Origin: Adiantum capillus-veneris
Taxonomy: Eukaryota > Streptophyta > Polypodiopsida > Polypodiales > Pteridaceae
Assembly (NCBI GenBank): GCA_014529385.2
Contig: CM043969.1
Location: forward strand, 22,942,446-23,006,445
Reading direction: 5' to 3'
Length of the DNA: 64,000 nucleotides
Of the stretch, positions 1 through 11,307 are shown piece after piece (positions within the stretch are counted from its first letter, which is position 1; each line of letters opens with the position of its first letter). A model generated the notes under the pieces. It did not search any database. It saw only the letters and a list, made by a program, of their open reading frames with translations, and was not told the DNA's origin. A program made the translations under genes and the position numbers.

Positions 1-367
1 AATAAAATGAAAATACTTATTAACTGGCGAAAATTTAGCCAAAATTATTATACTCACCCCTAAGCATATATTTTCTCTAGAAGCATCCCAATGCTCCGGA
101 TTTGTCATTACAGCTCATTATTATGCTAGTCGGATGATACAAAAAGGAAACTGCTGAAAATGCCAGGTTTTGATCGAATTTGTTCAAAACTGAACTCTAA
201 ATAATGAAAAAAACACACACATTATGTAAATATATACACATTGGACCTCTTAATGGCTCTGACTCTTACTCCTCCCTTCCTTGTCTGAGTCGTCCCGGAC
301 AAAGGGTGGTGCATGTGCATGGGTTTTGAACTCTGTGTCGATGCATGGCCGTGTCATGTGGCCCTAT

Positions 368-1459
368 TCAGATGTTTGAGACAATGCGTTTGGTAACAAT
401 ATGCTCTGCATGATGTGGGAGCTGAATGTAGTGTTCAGTGGCTTTTGATGGTGAGGGTAGCTGTTTATGGAACATGAGAGCTTGTCGTTGAATTCCTCTT
501 TCCTTGATTGTGGGTGTTGTGTCGGCAACTACTTTTGGAACCCATTTATATGTGGTTTTCTGCATCATTACCGATTCTGCTCTAGTTTTCACCGGTTTCT
601 AGTTCCATTTGGAAGATTCAGGCTTCGTGTTTTGAGTTTTGGTGTTCCTTTCGAGCTCTGGAATTTTAGCGTTATCCATTTTTGGTTGCCATTTCCACTT
701 GGAAGTAGCTTCGGAAGGTTTTGGAGATGATGCTACTTCCGTCAGGAGTTTGCCCTTAGGTAGCCATATCTTGCTCGGTTTGTTGGTCAGCAATGATTTC
801 CTGATCCAGACCTTCTGAATAACCTTTGGGGTTGTTTTTGGCTGAATAGCTGGTTGCTTATTGTCGATGGGGATACTTGGCCACGAGTGATCTGTTTTTG
901 CGAATGGAGTCATGTACACGTTATAGTTGTGTGTGTACCTTAACGCATGTTCTGACCATTCAGTGACTGCATTGTACGTTCTCATCCATGGAACTCCTAA
1001 ACATATTGATTCTCTAATTTCTCCATCTTCAAAAAATTGATGAGGGCAACTATTTTTATCAAGATTGATTGGTAAGTTTACTATCCCCATCGTTGGCATT
1101 GTTTCACCGTTTGCCGCTCGTAGATCACGTGTGGATTGCACGAGGGGTTCATCTGTAAGCATCCTGTAAGTGGAGAAGTTGACCGCATTCACTCTTGCAC
1201 CTGTGTCAATTAATGCTCGCTAATACCTGCCATGCGGGAGTTTGACATTGATTCGAACATCAATTCCTGTTTCCCATTGCTCATCAGTTTGAATGATAGA
1301 TAAAGGAATTTGAGCCGTGTCCGCTGGTGTAGGAATTAGTTGTTGTTGTAATGCTTGTTTTCTTTTTAAAATCCTGACTTTGGCCTCCTCCTGCGCTTGA
1401 GCTTTTGTTTCTTTTGCTTTGTTCTTGCGCTCCTTCGCAGCGTGTATTTTGGCAAGCAT
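368..1459 (-). pseudogene. D second retropepsin-like domain (DTGA) with W-x-P-K tail
   Basis: Continues in the integrase frame. A lysine- and glutamate-rich linker (1459-1320) leads to a retropepsin-like domain whose active-site motif D-T-G-A lies at 1207-1196. A downstream hydrophobic-Gly block (CLGVPW) corresponds to the flap-distal ILGRP-type motif of aspartic proteases. The tail then carries repeated tryptophan motifs (WIRK, WLPK, WQPK, and WVPK after the stop). In-frame TAG codons lie at 1220-1222, immediately before the protease domain, and at 599-601. This is a second protease domain placed after the integrase. A normal one precedes RT in the related element A. Whether it was ever proteolytic is inference from the motif. 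Confidence 0.7.
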
Positions 1460-2359
1460 TTATGTGGTTAGTGGCAAGTTGTATTTCTTTAGTCTGCAAC
1501 CACTAATCCAGTTAGGCATTTCCTCTCCCTCTAATGTCACAAGTTTGTTGGCACCGCTAGATGATATGTCATGAATCACGTATGGTCCATTCCCTCGCTT
1601 TTTGAGTTTTCTGGAATGTTGTTTTAGGGTATACATTAAAACGTAATCCCCAGTAGCAAATTCCTTGCTGATTACGTGTTGATCAAAGAATGATTTCATG
1701 TTTCATTTTTGCGTGTAGATTGACGCAACTGCTCTCAATCTAGTTTCATCCAGTTTTTCTAAGACATCTACCTGATTGGATAATTCATGGCCCGTCCATT
1801 CTAATTGTTTAGCGACTCGAAGTGTGGGAATAAGGAATTCAAGTGGAAAAATCACTTGCATTCCATAAACCATGTTGAATGGTGTCGTTCCGATGGATGT
1901 TTTGTAAGCTACTTGACACGCCCATAAAGCTGAATGCAGCTTTTGATCCCAGTCAGTTCTCGATTCGCCGACAATTTTGGTAAGAATTGTCATCAAAATT
2001 TTATTCGTACTTTCTGCTTGGCCGTTCGCTTGTGGGTGATAGGGGGCGGACTTCCTGTGAATTACCATGAATTCGTCCAATAGGAATTGGATCACTTCAT
2101 TGATGAAGTGAGTGCCTCTATCGCTCACGAGCTCAATTGGTAAGCCATATCTGGTGAAAATGTTCTCGTACAAAAACTGTGTTGTCGTATTTGCATCATT
2201 TATGGCTATTGCTTTAGCTTCCACCCATTTTGTTAGATAATCTGTTGCCACTATAATGTATTGAGCGTGCGTTTTATACCCCGGAGGCGTTATCGGTCCT
2301 ACAAAATCTATTCCCCATTTTGCAAACGCTCTTGCCCCCATCATTGGCCTTAAGGTCAT
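1460..2359 (-). pseudogene. D integrase catalytic core and C-terminal module
   Basis: Integrase core with the D-D-E set visible: D in WGIDFVG, D in VSDRGTHF and E in GQAEST. It would insert the cDNA into the host chromosome. The C-terminal part after 1702 has a GPY-like motif (GNGPYVIHD) and the conserved GEEMPNWISGCRLKKY block shared with A and B. No chromodomain follows. It is in the same frame as the RT ORF; in-frame TGA at 1703-1705 replaces an arginine seen in A (CGA to TGA fits), and TAA occurs at 1460-1462. Confidence 0.85.
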
Positions 2360-2389
2360 ATCGTCTCGCGCTCTCGGAATTTTTGTTTT

Positions 2390-5062
2390 CTAGCACTCAT
2401 CACATCGTTTCACAAACTCTTCAGCATCCATGAATAGTGTAGGCCACCATATGCCGGCAATAAGAATTGCTTTGGCCGTTCTGTCAGCTGAGAAATGTCC
2501 ACCAGCTTGTCCGCTGTGTGCTTGCTCTAAGATAAGAATGTATTCCTCTTCAGTCGCGTACATTCTCAATTGATGGTCCTTTCCCCTCTTGTAAAGAGCG
2601 TCCTCAATGAGTACATAGTTTTCTATCTCTTTCATGATTGTTTTGATTCGTGATCTACTCATCCCCTCAGGCAGGATCCTGGTGGTGAGGTATTCAACAA
2701 TGTAGTTACTCCATCAGGGTGCTACAGACAATCTGAATAGAGTCGCGTGTTCTATTGGCTTTTGAAGTGTGCATTTGACACAAGATTTGACATGCATATG
2801 AACACTATGTTGCATTTTTGGCCGATACACACCCGCTCTCATCAATCTCTGGTACATCTATGCATGCCCATTGTGAATTCCTGTTGTTTTTATATGAGCC
2901 TGGTTTAGGTAGAATTCCCGTTCCTTCGATTCAACACAAAGCCTAAGGATTCGATCCGTTCCCTGTTTATATAGCCTGCCCGCCAACATTACCAATGATC
3001 TGGATGCTGCAATGGTAGATGGTTGTCTTGTCATATTCAAAGACCCGATAGTCAGCAAAGGAATTAAGTCCTCGCTGCATCTTGGAACCATTTCTATGTT
3101 GAAAAGATATGCATCTGGCAGATCATCGTCAACTCCTACAGGGTTTTCTCCATGCATCATCCTAGATAAATGGTCCGCTCTTTGGTGTGTTGTACCTTTC
3201 TTGACTACAACTGTAAAATCAAAATCAAGCAGTATGATGAACCATCGAACAATCCTTCCTGTACTGCAAGGTTTGTTTACTAAGTACAGCAATGCTTGGT
3301 GATCAACGAAGAATACAAATTTATTGGAAAGTAAGTAGTGTCTAAAATTTTTCACCGCATAGACCATACCTAATCCCTCCCTCTTGGTTGTTGTGTAATT
3401 CTTCTCTGCATTGTTCAATTGTCTACTGGAGTAACTTATTGGAAAATCCATGTTGTTCTCTCCAGGTTGTGCAAGTATGCATCCTATTGCATACGCTGAT
3501 GCATCCACGTGAATGTGAAAGATCTTTTCCCAATCCGAAGCTTTCAATATTGGAGCAGAAATTAATCTCTGCTTCAACGTTTGAAAAGATTCCTCGCACT
3601 CTTCTGTCCACTCAAATTTAGTTATCAGCGTGTAAAGTGGTTTTGCAATTATAGCGTATGAGTAGATAAATTTGCGATAATACCCACAATGACCCATAAA
3701 TGCCTGTACCTCTTTCACCGTTACTGGTCGTGGTAGATCAACAATGACACTGATCTTCTCCATGTCTGTAGAAATCCCATTTTTGGATACTATATGTCCC
3801 AGTATTTTGCCCTGTCTTACCATGAAGACGCATTTTTCTGGATTCAGGCAAATCCGATACAGCCTGCATTTTTCGAACACCTTGGTCAAGTGTTCTATGT
3901 GCTCTAGTCTTACAAGGGAGTGAACGCACAAGTCATCCATGTAAATTTCTAAGAATTGTCTTAGATATTCTTTAAAAGCATGACCCATTAGCCTCTGAAA
4001 TGTAGCTGGTGCATTGGTTAGGCCAAAAGCCATTACTCGGAATGCAAAAATACCCCATTCAGTTGTGAAAGCCATTTTTTGCTGATCCTCTGGCTTTATT
4101 GCGAGTTGGTTGTAACCTGAAAATCCATCTAAGAAGTTGTAAGCCTCTTTGCCTGCTACCCTTTCTATTACATGATCAGTAATGGGTAGGGGATGGTTGT
4201 CTCGAATTGTAGCAGCGTTTACTTTCTTGAGATTGACACACACTCTCAACTTTCCTTTTTTCTTCGGGACCACCACAATTGGTGAAACCCAATCGGTGTG
4301 CTCAATTTCGTAAATTAACTCTGCCTCCTTAAGTTTATCTATCTCCTCCTTGATCTTTTTAGCAAATGTTTCATTGTAAGTATAGGGACGTTGTCTGCTG
4401 GGTTTTGCATCATTCTTAAGGGGTATCGTGTGTTGACAGATACTAGGATCCACCCCCTTAAGATCTTTGTACGACCACGCAAACACATCTCTATATTGTT
4501 TAAGAGTATCTACCAAAAGCTTTTCCTCTTCATCAGTAAGATCTGTGGCAATATATGCAGGTTTTGGATCTTCTCCTGGCTCCGCTAGATCTATTCGTTT
4601 GGCTTTTTCCGGACCGTTGTACGATGTACCCGGTTCTTTCAATTCCCTCATAGGTTGTTGCACTATGATTTTCCTATCTTGTATGGTATATTTCTTATAA
4701 TGGGATGGTGTATCTATCTTGTCAGAACTCGTGTCCTCATTTGTTTCAAAGTCGGTCGTCCATATGTCTCTAAGGGTTCGCTTGAGCTTGTTGTACTCTG
4801 TTTTGGTCATTCCGGACCCTGTTTTTCTTTCCTTTTGCGACTTAGTCATCCGCTTTTCATGTCTGTTCTTCTTGTTGTTTTCCCATGGTTTAGTTTTGGT
4901 AAATCGGCCACTGACCTCGTCTTTGACACAATCCTCAGCTTTGAAAAGCTTTAGATATCCCATTCTGTCATTGACAAGAGGCATCGGATTATGCTTATTC
5001 GCTTCAAGTTTGAACAAGAAGGAGCTCTCATTCGTACGCTGTCTTCTCAGTTTTTCCTCCAA
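2390..5062 (-). pseudogene. D reverse transcriptase, RNase H and integrase zinc-binding domain
   Basis: Long open stretch (734 codons to 2858) that continues in the same frame to 2390. It copies element RNA into DNA and degrades the RNA strand. Visible parts are an N-terminal basic linker, the RT core with YMDD catalytic residues at 3943-3932, and RNase H with an intact DAS-type first aspartate and TDHQ-like third-aspartate region (VDHQ). The integrase HHCC zinc finger (H-x-H then C-x2-C near 2510-2390) follows. In-frame stops lie at 2858-2860 (TAG), 2714-2716 (TGA) and 2390-2392 (TAG). At the last one, element A has glutamine, so a CAG or CAA became a stop. No frameshift is present. The upstream gag and first protease are not in the window. 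Confidence 0.85.
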
Positions 5063-5065
5063 AAA

Positions 5066-5271
5066 GATTATCCAAAACTTACAGAAAATGACCTTTATAG
5101 ATTAGGTCTTTGCAAAAATGGCTTGTCTGGCCATAAGCCCCTAATCTTAAAACTGGCTCTCTAATATACAATTGCTCCCAAAAGAATAATCATACATCCT
5201 TGACAATTTCCCAGCTTAGAGATGCTTCTTTACAAAAGAATTTTACAATGGTTTCTTAGGAAATTATGGTC
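5066..5271. other. Short unassigned stretch between D and the transposase-like fragment
   Basis: About 200 AT-rich bases between the last D similarity and the stop codon of the next fragment. I see no gene or repeat in it. Confidence 0.4.
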
Positions 5272-6272
5272 CTACTGGCCACGGCCGCCTGTTGCCTCTT
5301 CCGCCAAACAAAGATCAACGAAGAGGTTGTTGTGCTCGTTAAACTGTACCTCTCTGCCGCCCTTTCGTGAGAACGTTGCTTCAATATGGAATGGTGACCC
5401 AATTTTCTCAAACACCTCATCGTTTACGTGCCGGTGAGCAGCCTATACATGTGATGGCTTTGGCAGCAATGATCCTTCCTATAGTTTATTTTGAGATTTT
5501 TTAGCTAATGCTTTGAATAGTGCCCTGTATCCCATCTGCGAGATGCCACTCTCATCAAGTATTGCTTGCACTTCCATTGGTTCCAGCTGATTCTCATTCA
5601 TGAAGGAGGTAAGTAGCCTCCCTTTCAACTTACGAATTTTTTTTTGAGTTATCATCTCTTCAACTACTTCATTTGGAACTAGACGGCTGTAATGCACTCT
5701 GGCATTGAAGCCTGCACCGTTCGAGTTTGGATGAAGTAAAGACCTGCCAAAAAAGCACAATGCGTTATGATCATGTATAGGAAAGTAAGTGTATCCACTT
5801 CTTAATGAAGCACATTGAAGAAACAAACTTCGAGTTACCTTAAAGCTCGTATTCGTTTTTTGAGGCCACCACTACCAACCTTCATGTTCTCAAGGTTGCA
5901 TAGATCTCGTTTTCTTTTCCGACTACCAAGCACGGTGTCTTTCTCTCGCAAACTTGTGATCTTCTTCTCAAGGCCTTGGATTGTCTCTTTGTTTGATGAA
6001 ATCTTTTGAGAGCATGCTTCATTAAGTTTCTTCAGATGCATGTTCTCCATTTCCAGGAAGTTTCTTTGCCTTTCCGCATTCAATCCTCTCATTTCCAAAT
6101 GTTCGGTGTATCCCAATAGCCCATCCTTGCCATCGCCTATGAAATGTAAGAGGTTAGTGATATTAGCAAAGGGAGGTGGCGCATTTGTCGTAGGATCCTT
6201 TGGATAAATAGACCCATCGGTCCACAAATCCAAATGATGTTCCTTGTTTGTCCTTCTAAGTTCTTTCTCCCA
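5272..6272 (-). pseudogene. Transposase-like protein, N-terminal/middle fragment, one intron
   Basis: Two exons read on the minus strand. Exon 1 (6272-5839) encodes a coiled-coil region rich in E, K and L followed by basic residues. A 95-base intron (5838-5744, GT...AG) joins in phase to exon 2 (5743-5272), which contains the block ILDESGIS..GYRALFKAL and later FNEHNNLFVDL. Exon 2 is interrupted by in-frame TAG codons at 5479-5481 and 5443-5445 and then ends at TAG 5272-5274. The block pattern resembles an uncharacterised eukaryotic transposase-like family, to which the gene at 49482-56009 also appears to belong. That family assignment is from memory of the motif style and is not certain. The exon-intron structure itself is read directly from the sequence. 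Confidence 0.45.
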
Positions 6273-6379
6273 TTAAGATAAGAAAGACTCCCTCCTACGT
6301 TTCTGCAACGGTGCATACTCTTGCAATACATCAACATGAAGATGATGTGTGTTCTTTCTCTGGGTAAGTGTTAAAGATG

Positions 6380-6710
6380 AAGGGGCCAAGGATTGTAAGT
6401 TCAAATTAGTGTTTTCATCAGGAAAAGATGTGTTCTCCATTCCTAGAGTTGATAAAGAAGAAGACGGAGAAATATCTCAGGTTTTGGGAGGGAAAGCCAT
6501 ATTCTCAAGTTTAGAGTTGATAGAGTTCGTGTGGCTTATGTTTCTGGAGGGAACGCTTGTAAGTTGGCATTTCAAATCATTAGTCATACGGTTAGTTGGA
6601 TTTCTGACAAGAGAACGAAGGATAAGAATGATAAAGATGGCGGCTACCTACCAAAGAATGTCATTTTGGCTTTTTGTTGCGCAGAAAAGTATCACATAAA
6701 ATGCACAAGT
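6380..6710 (+). other. Possible plus-strand coding remnant, unrecognised
   Basis: A plus-strand frame ending at a TAA near 6711 contains a compositionally protein-like stretch (GGNACKLAFQIISHTVSWIS, then YLPKNVILAFCC). It lies divergently next to the transposase-like fragment. I do not recognise it and cannot exclude a chance frame. Confidence 0.2.
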
Positions 6711-6751
6711 TAACATTTTCATTTTCTCTCTCTAAGCCGACGTGGCACTTC

Positions 6752-7123
6752 TTACAGGGCCCAAAAGTGAGTCCAAATTTCTCCTAATGACTCGTGCTCT
6801 TGCATAAACAAACTAGTGACCTGTTTCCATGCATCTTGGTGAGGAATCACCTTTTTAAACCGCTTCAAAAAGCATATCTTAAAGCTGTCCCAATTCACTT
6901 TGTCATCCTGTGACAATCTCTCAAACCATTCTCTTGCATTACCTCTGACCACCAGATTGATACCTGCAAGCTTTTGCTCCTCACTTGGAACTGCATGGCA
7001 TAAACATGTCAAGTCGAACTCATATGATGCAAACCAATCGTCTCCATCCTCAGAACCTGTGAAAATTGATGGTTGGAATGGCACCACCATCATGAAACTC
7101 CCCTCAACATCCAAAATGTGCAT
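6752..7123 (-). pseudogene. Element E gag fragment
   Basis: Start of a retrotransposon Gag capsid domain: ...AREWFERLSQ... followed by the HESLGEIWTHF segment typical of plant Ty3/gypsy gag. Gag forms the particle that packages element RNA. It begins just inside the primer-binding site of the LTR to its right and stops at a TAA near 6752, beyond which unrelated DNA follows. The element is therefore truncated on its 3' side; no pol is present. Confidence 0.7.
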
Positions 7124-7172
7124 ACATCACTGCTCAAAATCCAAATTCTGGGTGCACAACCGGCAATTTTCG

Positions 7173-7191
7173 CTCCCCAGCGGGATCGCCA
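7173..7191 (-). promoter_or_regulatory. Primer-binding site of element E
   Basis: On the minus strand the sequence reads TGGCGATCCCGCTGGGGAG, starting a few bases inside the LTR edge. The style resembles primer sites described for tRNA-Arg-primed Tat/Ogre elements, but I cannot confirm the tRNA. Confidence 0.55.
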
Positions 7192-7196
7192 AAGGA

Positions 7197-8060
7197 TGAT
7201 GGAGAAAAAGATGTCGTGCGCACACTCACACACCTAGACAATTCAACACAACACAACGAATTTACTTAAATTCCTCACCTCACTCACTACCACTCAAAAG
7301 CTTCCTGAAAAATCTACCCACAAGCTCAATTCAAACTCCAAACGCCTCGACCTACAAGCCCTTGCCTGCCCCCGCAGACACTACAAGGTGAGTCGAGGTG
7401 ATCAACACTTGAAATCACGCTTGATGGTCACCAAAATATACAAGAAAAACCCTCAAAAAACCAAAAACTCCAGCCACAAAAGGACACTCTCAAACCATTG
7501 CAAAAGCTTCACCAAACTCCACTCTGTTGGACTCTTTGGAGTAGCGCCAACCCTAATGGCACCGATACAGGGTCACATAGTCTTGCAGAAAGCCGCACCT
7601 TCTTCCCTCAATTCCTTGCACAGGAACATCCATGGAAACCTCAGAACTTCCATAGACTCTCCCAAGTGCAAAATTGAAGAGAGAAAGCTCTCATTCATTC
7701 CTCCATACACTCGAAAACAGGACTGGAACGCAACGGGACTGCACTAGACCACTTGTAGGAACCCTGCTTCCTCCCACACACAGAGGGGTGAAAGTGTTGA
7801 TATTGCTCTTCCAAAGTTCTCCCTCAGCCTGGACCATCACAGCACCGTGAGTGATGTGGCAATTTTAAGCCATTTCACGCCTTTTTTGACCTTTTTTGGC
7901 CCAGTTTTGGCCAGTTTTGACCCCCGGCGGGCGTTTTTCGCGAGAAAAACCGCTAATGGAGTCCAAAATTCACCAAATTTCTCGCTCTTGATCCTTGATA
8001 CCCAAAGCACTTTGCCACATCACCAAATTCTATTTTTGACCACTTCTAGGGCGGTGCATG
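7197..8060 (-). repeat. 5' LTR of element E (outer end uncertain)
   Basis: The LTR edge TGATGGAG at 7197 sits next to the primer-binding site. No second LTR copy lies in the window, so the outer edge is not defined; 8060 is an estimate from a CA dinucleotide cluster. The stretch from there to about 8420 holds nothing I can identify. Confidence 0.5.
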
Positions 8061-8429
8061 CATCACCGCAGATCAGGCATCGTAAATAGACAGTTACTGC
8101 ATGTCCCAAACTTCTTGAGCGGTATGAGAGTACCCACACTTCTCGCTTGCATTATTTACATTCTAGAAAGATCAAACACATTCTCTAGAACCAAAATAAG
8201 CCACCTAGAACCATATCCAAGGCCCCGATACCCCATCTAGGCATGTACGTATGCTCGACTGCCGACACGCAAGCATGAATATTTACAATGTGCACACGTT
8301 GCCCCATTTTTAAAACTTGAAGCCACTTTGTAAATCTCCCAAATGCATGTATTTACATCTTTTTGAACATATGACCATGCATATACGCACTACTTTGTAC
8401 ATACCAAAAGTGGTTTATCAGCATCTTTT

Positions 8430-9764
8430 TTCCCCATTGGTAAGTGAAACGGCTTTCTTTTGGGTTTTGCTTGTACACAAGTGTCATTGATGGATATTTG
8501 AAGCTGCTTGTGAAGTATCATAGCAATTGCTCGTCAATTTTGGTCGTTATGCCAAAATGACGCTTTGTGTGTCTACTGCCGAATCGGTTGTTTTGACCCA
8601 CTTTTGGTGGTCCAAACCTGGAGATACTCCATAGTTGCATTGTCCTCGATGTTGTCAAGCTTCTTGTGAAGTTTTCTGTCGTTTCAACAACTTTTTCCTT
8701 TTTTGCCGCTTGCAGGCTCTATTGACCTAGGGTTTTTTCAGTTGGTCTTTCTCGTACTTTGAGAGTTAGGAACTCATCTTCTACACTAGGCTAAGCCACC
8801 TATTGGTTCTTGCATGGTTTGGTTAGGCTGTTGTGCCTCTACCTAGCATTCTACCCATTTTCCGTCTGCTCTTGTTTCTTTGTTTTGGTTAGTTTTCACG
8901 ACAAAAGTTATTGGTAAGCATCAAAAGCTTATGGCAACGAGTCTACCTCTCATATCTGGAGTCCTCTGAGCTCTCGTAGCAGTCGTAGAAGGCTGTAGAA
9001 GGTCGGATGCTCCTGTGTGCTCTTTGCTCTCTCCAAGTGGGTAATAGTGCAAATGAGCTTGTAAGTGAAGTCAAAAATACTTAACTCTGGACTTCCCGGC
9101 TCACTTGTTACCAAATTTGACATATGCTTCTATCTCGTCATGACATGCACTTTAGGATTTGAAAGTTCTCAATTTGGACTCCTTTTGACCTGTTTCTCAG
9201 AAATCTGTCCACTTTGCCAAAATTCTGCCATTTCGGGCTTTCCGCAACTTTTCCCAAATCGTGCCCAATTTTTACCATGGGTTGCCCTTGTCATTAGAAT
9301 CATCACCATCTATTCTTTTCTTTTTTCTGATGTCGTTTCACCTGTTTTTTATTTTTCTTTTACTTTTATTAAGAAAATCCAAAAAAATAAAGGAAAATTG
9401 CAAATTGAAACCAAAAAAATTCAAAAATACACAATAATTAGCTAGTAACCCCATGTATATGTATATACACTTATTTGTGGTTTCTCGGCTTGGATTACCA
9501 CTTCTTTTCACTTTTTGGCTCCAAAAACACGCATTTTTAGTCGTATTTACAAACTTAGAGACTCAAATTCATCATTTGATCTCTTATTATTGCAAAACAA
9601 AGTATATAAGGGCATAAATATTGTCAATGTCCGCAATCAAACATAAAAAATTTGAAATCATGTAAGACACTACCCTCGTAATATCATTTTTTTTGTCCTT
9701 ATTGCTTGTAGTTCTTGTATACCTGTATACCTCCCCCCCTCCTAGTTTGAGTCCTCCCATATGA
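8430..9764 (-). other. B non-coding region downstream of pol, conserved in A
   Basis: No ORF of note. The region aligns along its length with A 27905-29250, including shared blocks around a GGTAAGTG string, a CCTAGGGTTTTT string and a polyA/T-rich stretch near 9360. Function is unknown; a leader or regulatory region for the downstream ORFs seen in A is possible. Confidence 0.6.
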
Positions 9765-11304
9765 CTATGAAGTATCTGAGGGTGAAGCATTGTAGTTGTT
9801 GTGGTCATGCCTGGTGAATTCAATTGTAGAGCGATGAAATAGCAATATTTGCAATAATGCCGCTCCTTGTTTGATTGTCAGGTTTTTGGGCAATATTTGG
9901 GTTGTCTGTAGCACTTGTGTTGTAGAATCAGTACCTGGGTTCTTGTTTACATTTGTGTCCTTTTCGATAATCCAAATCTGCTTCTGATTTGTTTGTGCTT
10001 GCCACAAACTCTTTGCTACCCAAATCTGCTTGACTTTAGGTTGTGATGTCTCTGTCCTTGAATACTGAGGATTCTCTGTTGATTGTACTGAAGGGAGTTC
10101 CTGTTTACAAATCTTTGGAATCCAAATTTCCTTGCTATGGCTTTGTGCTGTCATCAACTTCTTTGGAATCCAGATCAGTTTCACTGAATTTGACTTTCTG
10201 AAATCACTCTGTTGTCTGGTGTTGAAGACTTTGTTTTCCACTTTTGTTCTCTCTGGCACAACCTTCTTTGGCCTCCATACCAACTTTGAGTCTATCTTTA
10301 TCCCAGGTTGAGTTGTGCGTGTATTTTCTGTCGTCTCTACCCATGTATGAGATTTCTTCTTTGAGGAGCATTCCGGTTGTGTAGAAGTGGCTTTTGGTTG
10401 CCATCGCTCCTTCTTCACCTCTTTAGGTCGTTTACCCTTGTCATTGGATTCTTCGGCAAGCACCTGTACGGTTGCTTTGGAGAACGGAATTGATTGACTT
10501 TCCTCCTCATATTTGATGTTAATTGAATTTAAGCTCCAATTAATCATTGCATTGTACTGCTTTTGCCATGGTTGTCCTAGCAACAACGGAAGTTGCGTAG
10601 CTTTGTCTTCAACCACATAAAACATATGTGGATACACATATTGTTTTATCTATACGTGCAGTACTATGCATCCAATTAATCATTGCATTGTACTTCTTTT
10701 GCCATGGTGGTCCTAGTAACAACGTATGTTGCATAGCTTTGTCTTCAACCACATAAAACATATGTGGATACACATATTTTTTTATTTGCAAGTGTAGTAC
10801 TATGCATCCGATTGCTTTAATTGAATGTTCTGAATAACTCTTCAACTCCTGTTTGGCAGTTTGCAGCTTAGTGTCATGTTTCAATTGTTTGTACAAACTG
10901 ACTGAAAGCAGGTTAGCTTGTGCTCCTAAATCCAATAGTGCTCTGGCTTTAAGCTGGTTTGGCCCCACTTTGACCTCAATGATGGGCTCTACTTTGTCTT
11001 CACCCATTTTTGATACACTCACTGCGTTTATTCGTAAGGCTCCTTCATTGCGTTGTCGCTGACGCAGTAGTCTTCTTTTCTCCATTCTTTCTTTTGCTTC
11101 CGCTTGCGCTTCCTCAACAATATTTTTCTTTTTCTGAAGTCGCAGTTTATCTTGATGTATTTTGAGAAGCATGTCCTGGGTTAGTGGCAAATGATACTTC
11201 TTCAATCTGCATCCACTAATCCAGTTTGGCATTTCTTCTCCGTCTAATGTAGCAAGCTTGACGGCCCCGCTTGGTGATAGATCTTTAATCATAAGAGGTC
11301 CCAT
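9765..11304 (-). pseudogene. B second retropepsin-like domain and W-x-P-K tail
   Basis: Follows the integrase. After the GEEMPNWISGCRLKKY block and a long charged helix-like linker comes the retropepsin-like domain, with active-site motif D-L-G-A at 10932-10921 (A has DSGA, D has DTGA). The middle residue change would be expected to impair catalysis. A 136-base tandem duplication (10538-10673 and 10674-10809) repeats the YPHMFYVVEDKA..LLLG.PWQK part of the domain and shifts the frame. The tail carries WRPK, WIPK (twice), WVAK and WIIE motifs and ends with an NNYNASPSDTS block shared with A. Confidence 0.7.
10538..10809. repeat. 136-bp tandem duplication inside B PR2
   Basis: Two adjacent copies (10538-10673, 10674-10809) differing at a limited number of positions. 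A has a single copy at the same place. Confidence 0.85.
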
Positions 11305-11307
11305 CCC

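Larger units (their letters stand above)
1..5065 (-). mobile_element. Element D: Ty3/gypsy pol fragment of the A/B/D lineage
   Basis: Minus-strand pol region of an LTR retrotransposon, reading RT, RNase H, integrase, second retropepsin-like domain and W-x-P-K tail from right to left. The 3' LTR would lie left of the window and the gag side is lost at about 5065, where unrelated sequence begins. Protein similarity to A and B is clear throughout, but D is the most diverged of the three. Positions 1-367 are 3' non-coding sequence; a short stretch near 270-300 resembles the matching region of A and B (the TCCCGGAC-type block near 29250). I see no gene there. Confidence 0.85.

Noticed and set aside
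7388-8240. Plus-strand ORFs in the E LTR and beyond
   Set aside because: No recognisable domains; the region is LTR sequence next to a primer-binding site.
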